From positions 1 through 15,274 of the forward strand of contig DIYZ01000063.1 in the NCBI GenBank assembly GCA_002427845.1: a stretch of 15,274 nt of DNA. The letters are read 5' to 3'. Positions within the stretch are counted from its first letter, which is position 1. Every line of letters begins with the position of its first letter. Under the pieces are notes generated by a model. It was not told where the DNA came from, did not search any database, and saw only the letters and a program-made list of their open reading frames with translations. This DNA comes from Chloracidobacterium sp. UBA6041. GTDB lineage: Bacteria; Acidobacteriota; Blastocatellia; Pyrinomonadales; Pyrinomonadaceae. Below, piece after piece: positions 13,923 through 15,274 of the stretch. A program made the translations under genes and the position numbers.

Positions 13923-15133
13923 AGACAGAACTATTTGATGTGTTGATTGTGGGTGCCGGGCCGGCGGGCTCGTTTGCTGCCGAGCGGTTGGCGACAGGCG
14001 GCTTGCGCGTGGCCTTGTTCGACGGGCGGCCGGAAGGCGCACCGAAGGCCTGCGGTGGCGGCGTAACAGCCAAAGCACTTAAGGCCTGGCCGCACTTGCT
14101 AAATGCCGTCGGTCGCACAGTTGATGAGCTGGAAATGTATTCGCCTTCGGGCAAACGTTTGCACTTGAAGCTCGACGAACCCTTCGCAATCTACTCGCGG
14201 GTCGCATTTGATTCATACCTGCGCGAGCGCGCGCGAGAATCTGGCGCCGAAGTCTTCTTTGAAAAAATGAGCACGGGTGGAATCAAGCGAACGAATACAG
14301 GATGGAAACTCCGAAGCGCCGGCGGTACTGACTGGTTGGGGAAAATGTTGGTCGCCGCGGACGGAGCGAACAGCGCCATAGCAAAGAAGCTCGCTGGCCC
14401 TTTATCGGCTTCGGATATGGAAGTGGCGTTTGGTTATAGAACCCCGTTACCTGACAGGAGTGAAGCGCCGACAGTAATTGCTTTTCTTCCCGGGTGGGTG
14501 GGTTACGCCTGGGCCTTCCCGCGTTTGGATCACATCTCTTTTGGCATCGCTACAACACAAGAGGCTTTTGATCACAAGGCTCTTGACGATCTGCTATGGC
14601 AGTTCATGATTGGTTATTACCGGCAACGCGAAGACGGTCACGCGAATATCTGGAATGATTTAGAGGAGGAACCGCGAGCTCGTGCGATTCAGAGGAATTT
14701 GCAAGCAACGGCTGAACGTTACGCGGCGCGAATTCCGGGACTCGCCGACAAGACCTGGGACCAGAGGCGCGCGTGCGGGGAAGGCTGGGCCTTGCTCGGT
14801 GACGCGGCCGGTTTCGCAGATCCCGTCACCGGCGAAGGAATCTATTACGCACTCCGCTCAGCAGAACTCTTTGCTGACGCTTTTCTTGAGGGCCGGCCGG
14901 AGGAATATGAAAAACTTTGGCGCAAAGATTTCGGTGGCGAGCTGCGGCGCGCTTCACAAATGCGCCGGCGCTTCTATGGAAACTTCTGGGGCGCGCCATT
15001 CACCGAAAGAATGATTGAGTTTGCGCGGGGGCACAGCGGGATTAAGAAGGTCCTGGGCGAACTAGTCGCCGGCGACCAGGGCTATGTAGGTCTAAAGAAG
15101 AAACTTGCGCGCCGCGCGCTGCGGCCGATCTGA
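13919..15133 (+). CDS. Geranylgeranyl reductase family FAD-dependent oxidoreductase
   Basis: This family reduces double bonds in isoprenoid chains, for example in geranylgeranyl lipids or quinone side chains. The 404-aa protein opens with an FAD-binding strand and GAGPAG (12-17). The KACGGGVTAKAL segment (43-54) follows, with the cysteine-glycine motif typical of the family. VAADGANSAIAKKL (145-158) comes next, then the second FAD motif GDAAGFADPVTGEGIYYALR (294-313). No membrane segment is obvious. The substrate cannot be told from sequence; a menaquinone side chain or a membrane lipid is a reasonable guess in a non-phototroph. ATG at 13919 is the natural start but has no Shine-Dalgarno sequence. 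It is divergent from the AMMECR1 fusion and followed by a cluster of hairpins. Confidence 0.9.
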   Translation: MKTELFDVLIVGAGPAGSFAAERLATGGLRVALFDGRPEGAPKACGGGVTAKALKAWPHLLNAVGRTVDELEMYSPSGKRLHLKLDEPFAIYSRVAFDSYLRERARESGAEVFFEKMSTGGIKRTNTGWKLRSAGGTDWLGKMLVAADGANSAIAKKLAGPLSASDMEVAFGYRTPLPDRSEAPTVIAFLPGWVGYAWAFPRLDHISFGIATTQEAFDHKALDDLLWQFMIGYYRQREDGHANIWNDLEEEPRARAIQRNLQATAERYAARIPGLADKTWDQRRACGEGWALLGDAAGFADPVTGEGIYYALRSAELFADAFLEGRPEEYEKLWRKDFGGELRRASQMRRRFYGNFWGAPFTERMIEFARGHSGIKKVLGELVAGDQGYVGLKKKLARRALRPI

Positions 15134-15148
15134 TTTCGCGAGATGGAA

Positions 15149-15246
15149 CACGGCTGCGCCGCCCTCCGTGCGGAAAGCCTTTGGCTTTCCGGCGACCTTC
15201 CACTATCGACGAGGCTACGCCTCTGTGAATCTGAGGCATAGCCTCA
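15149..15246. repeat. Cluster of four hairpins downstream of the reductase gene
   Basis: First, CACGG (15149-15153) pairs with CCGTG (15166-15170). Second, CGGAAAGCC (15171-15179) pairs perfectly with GGCTTTCCG (15183-15191) around TTT. Third, GAGGCTACGCCTC (15211-15223) folds on itself with a TAC loop. Fourth, TGAGGC (15232-15237) pairs with GCCTCA (15241-15246) around ATA. The third and fourth are also near inverted copies of each other over 13 bases with one mismatch. None has a T-run, so this looks like a REP/MITE-type element more than a terminator. It may continue past the window. Confidence 0.6.
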
Positions 15247-15274
15247 AGAAGAAATAAGGTACAGCTACGGAAAG

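Noticed and set aside
1..15274. CRISPR array, tRNA, rRNA, insertion sequence or defence genes
   Set aside because: No regularly spaced repeats, tRNA- or rRNA-like stretches, or transposase or defence motifs were seen on either strand by eye.

Overview
This window is the chromosomal replication-origin region of a Gram-negative bacterium. The left arm is transcribed leftward in the order rpmH-rnpA-yidD-yidC-jag-mnmE-mnmG. The right arm is transcribed rightward as dnaA-dnaN-recF-gyrB. The two arms diverge from a 556-bp non-coding stretch upstream of dnaA. The periplasmic-domain form of YidC and the long TOPRIM insert in GyrB both point to a diderm. The moderate G+C, weak Shine-Dalgarno use and overall protein character suggest Acidobacteriota, perhaps Blastocatellia, but that placement is an inference from memory without any search.

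Left arm (1-4820, all minus strand): ribosomal protein L34, the RNase P protein, the YidD and YidC membrane-insertion factors, a short Jag/KhpB-like protein, and the two subunits MnmE and MnmG (5' part only) of the tRNA wobble-uridine modification enzyme. rpmH is only 48 codons long but is unmistakable. A good sigma70-like promoter lies upstream of it.

Origin (4821-7158): DnaA-box matches lie on both sides of dnaA. There are two in the rpmH-dnaA gap beside an AT-rich tract, and three good ones plus one imperfect one in the 342-bp dnaA-dnaN gap. This suggests a bipartite origin and/or DnaA control of dnaN.

Right arm (5377-12072): initiator DnaA, sliding clamp DnaN, RecF and gyrase subunit B. 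dnaN ends in a strong intrinsic terminator, and recF then appears to have its own extended -10 promoter placed so that its mRNA would be leaderless. gyrB starts with TTG behind an ideal ribosome-binding site.

Accessory end (12073-15274): a minus-strand gene, convergent with gyrB, encodes a fusion of a class III extradiol-dioxygenase/MEMO-like domain with an AMMECR1 domain. A divergent plus-strand gene encodes a geranylgeranyl-reductase-family flavoprotein. The intergenic spaces here carry compact GC-rich hairpins with three-base loops that look like REP-type elements. I see no novel multi-gene system such as a defence island or CRISPR array. The unusual points are changes to conserved residues (YidC groove arginine, Jag KH loop), expression signals, origin layout, the AMMECR1 fusion and the hairpins.
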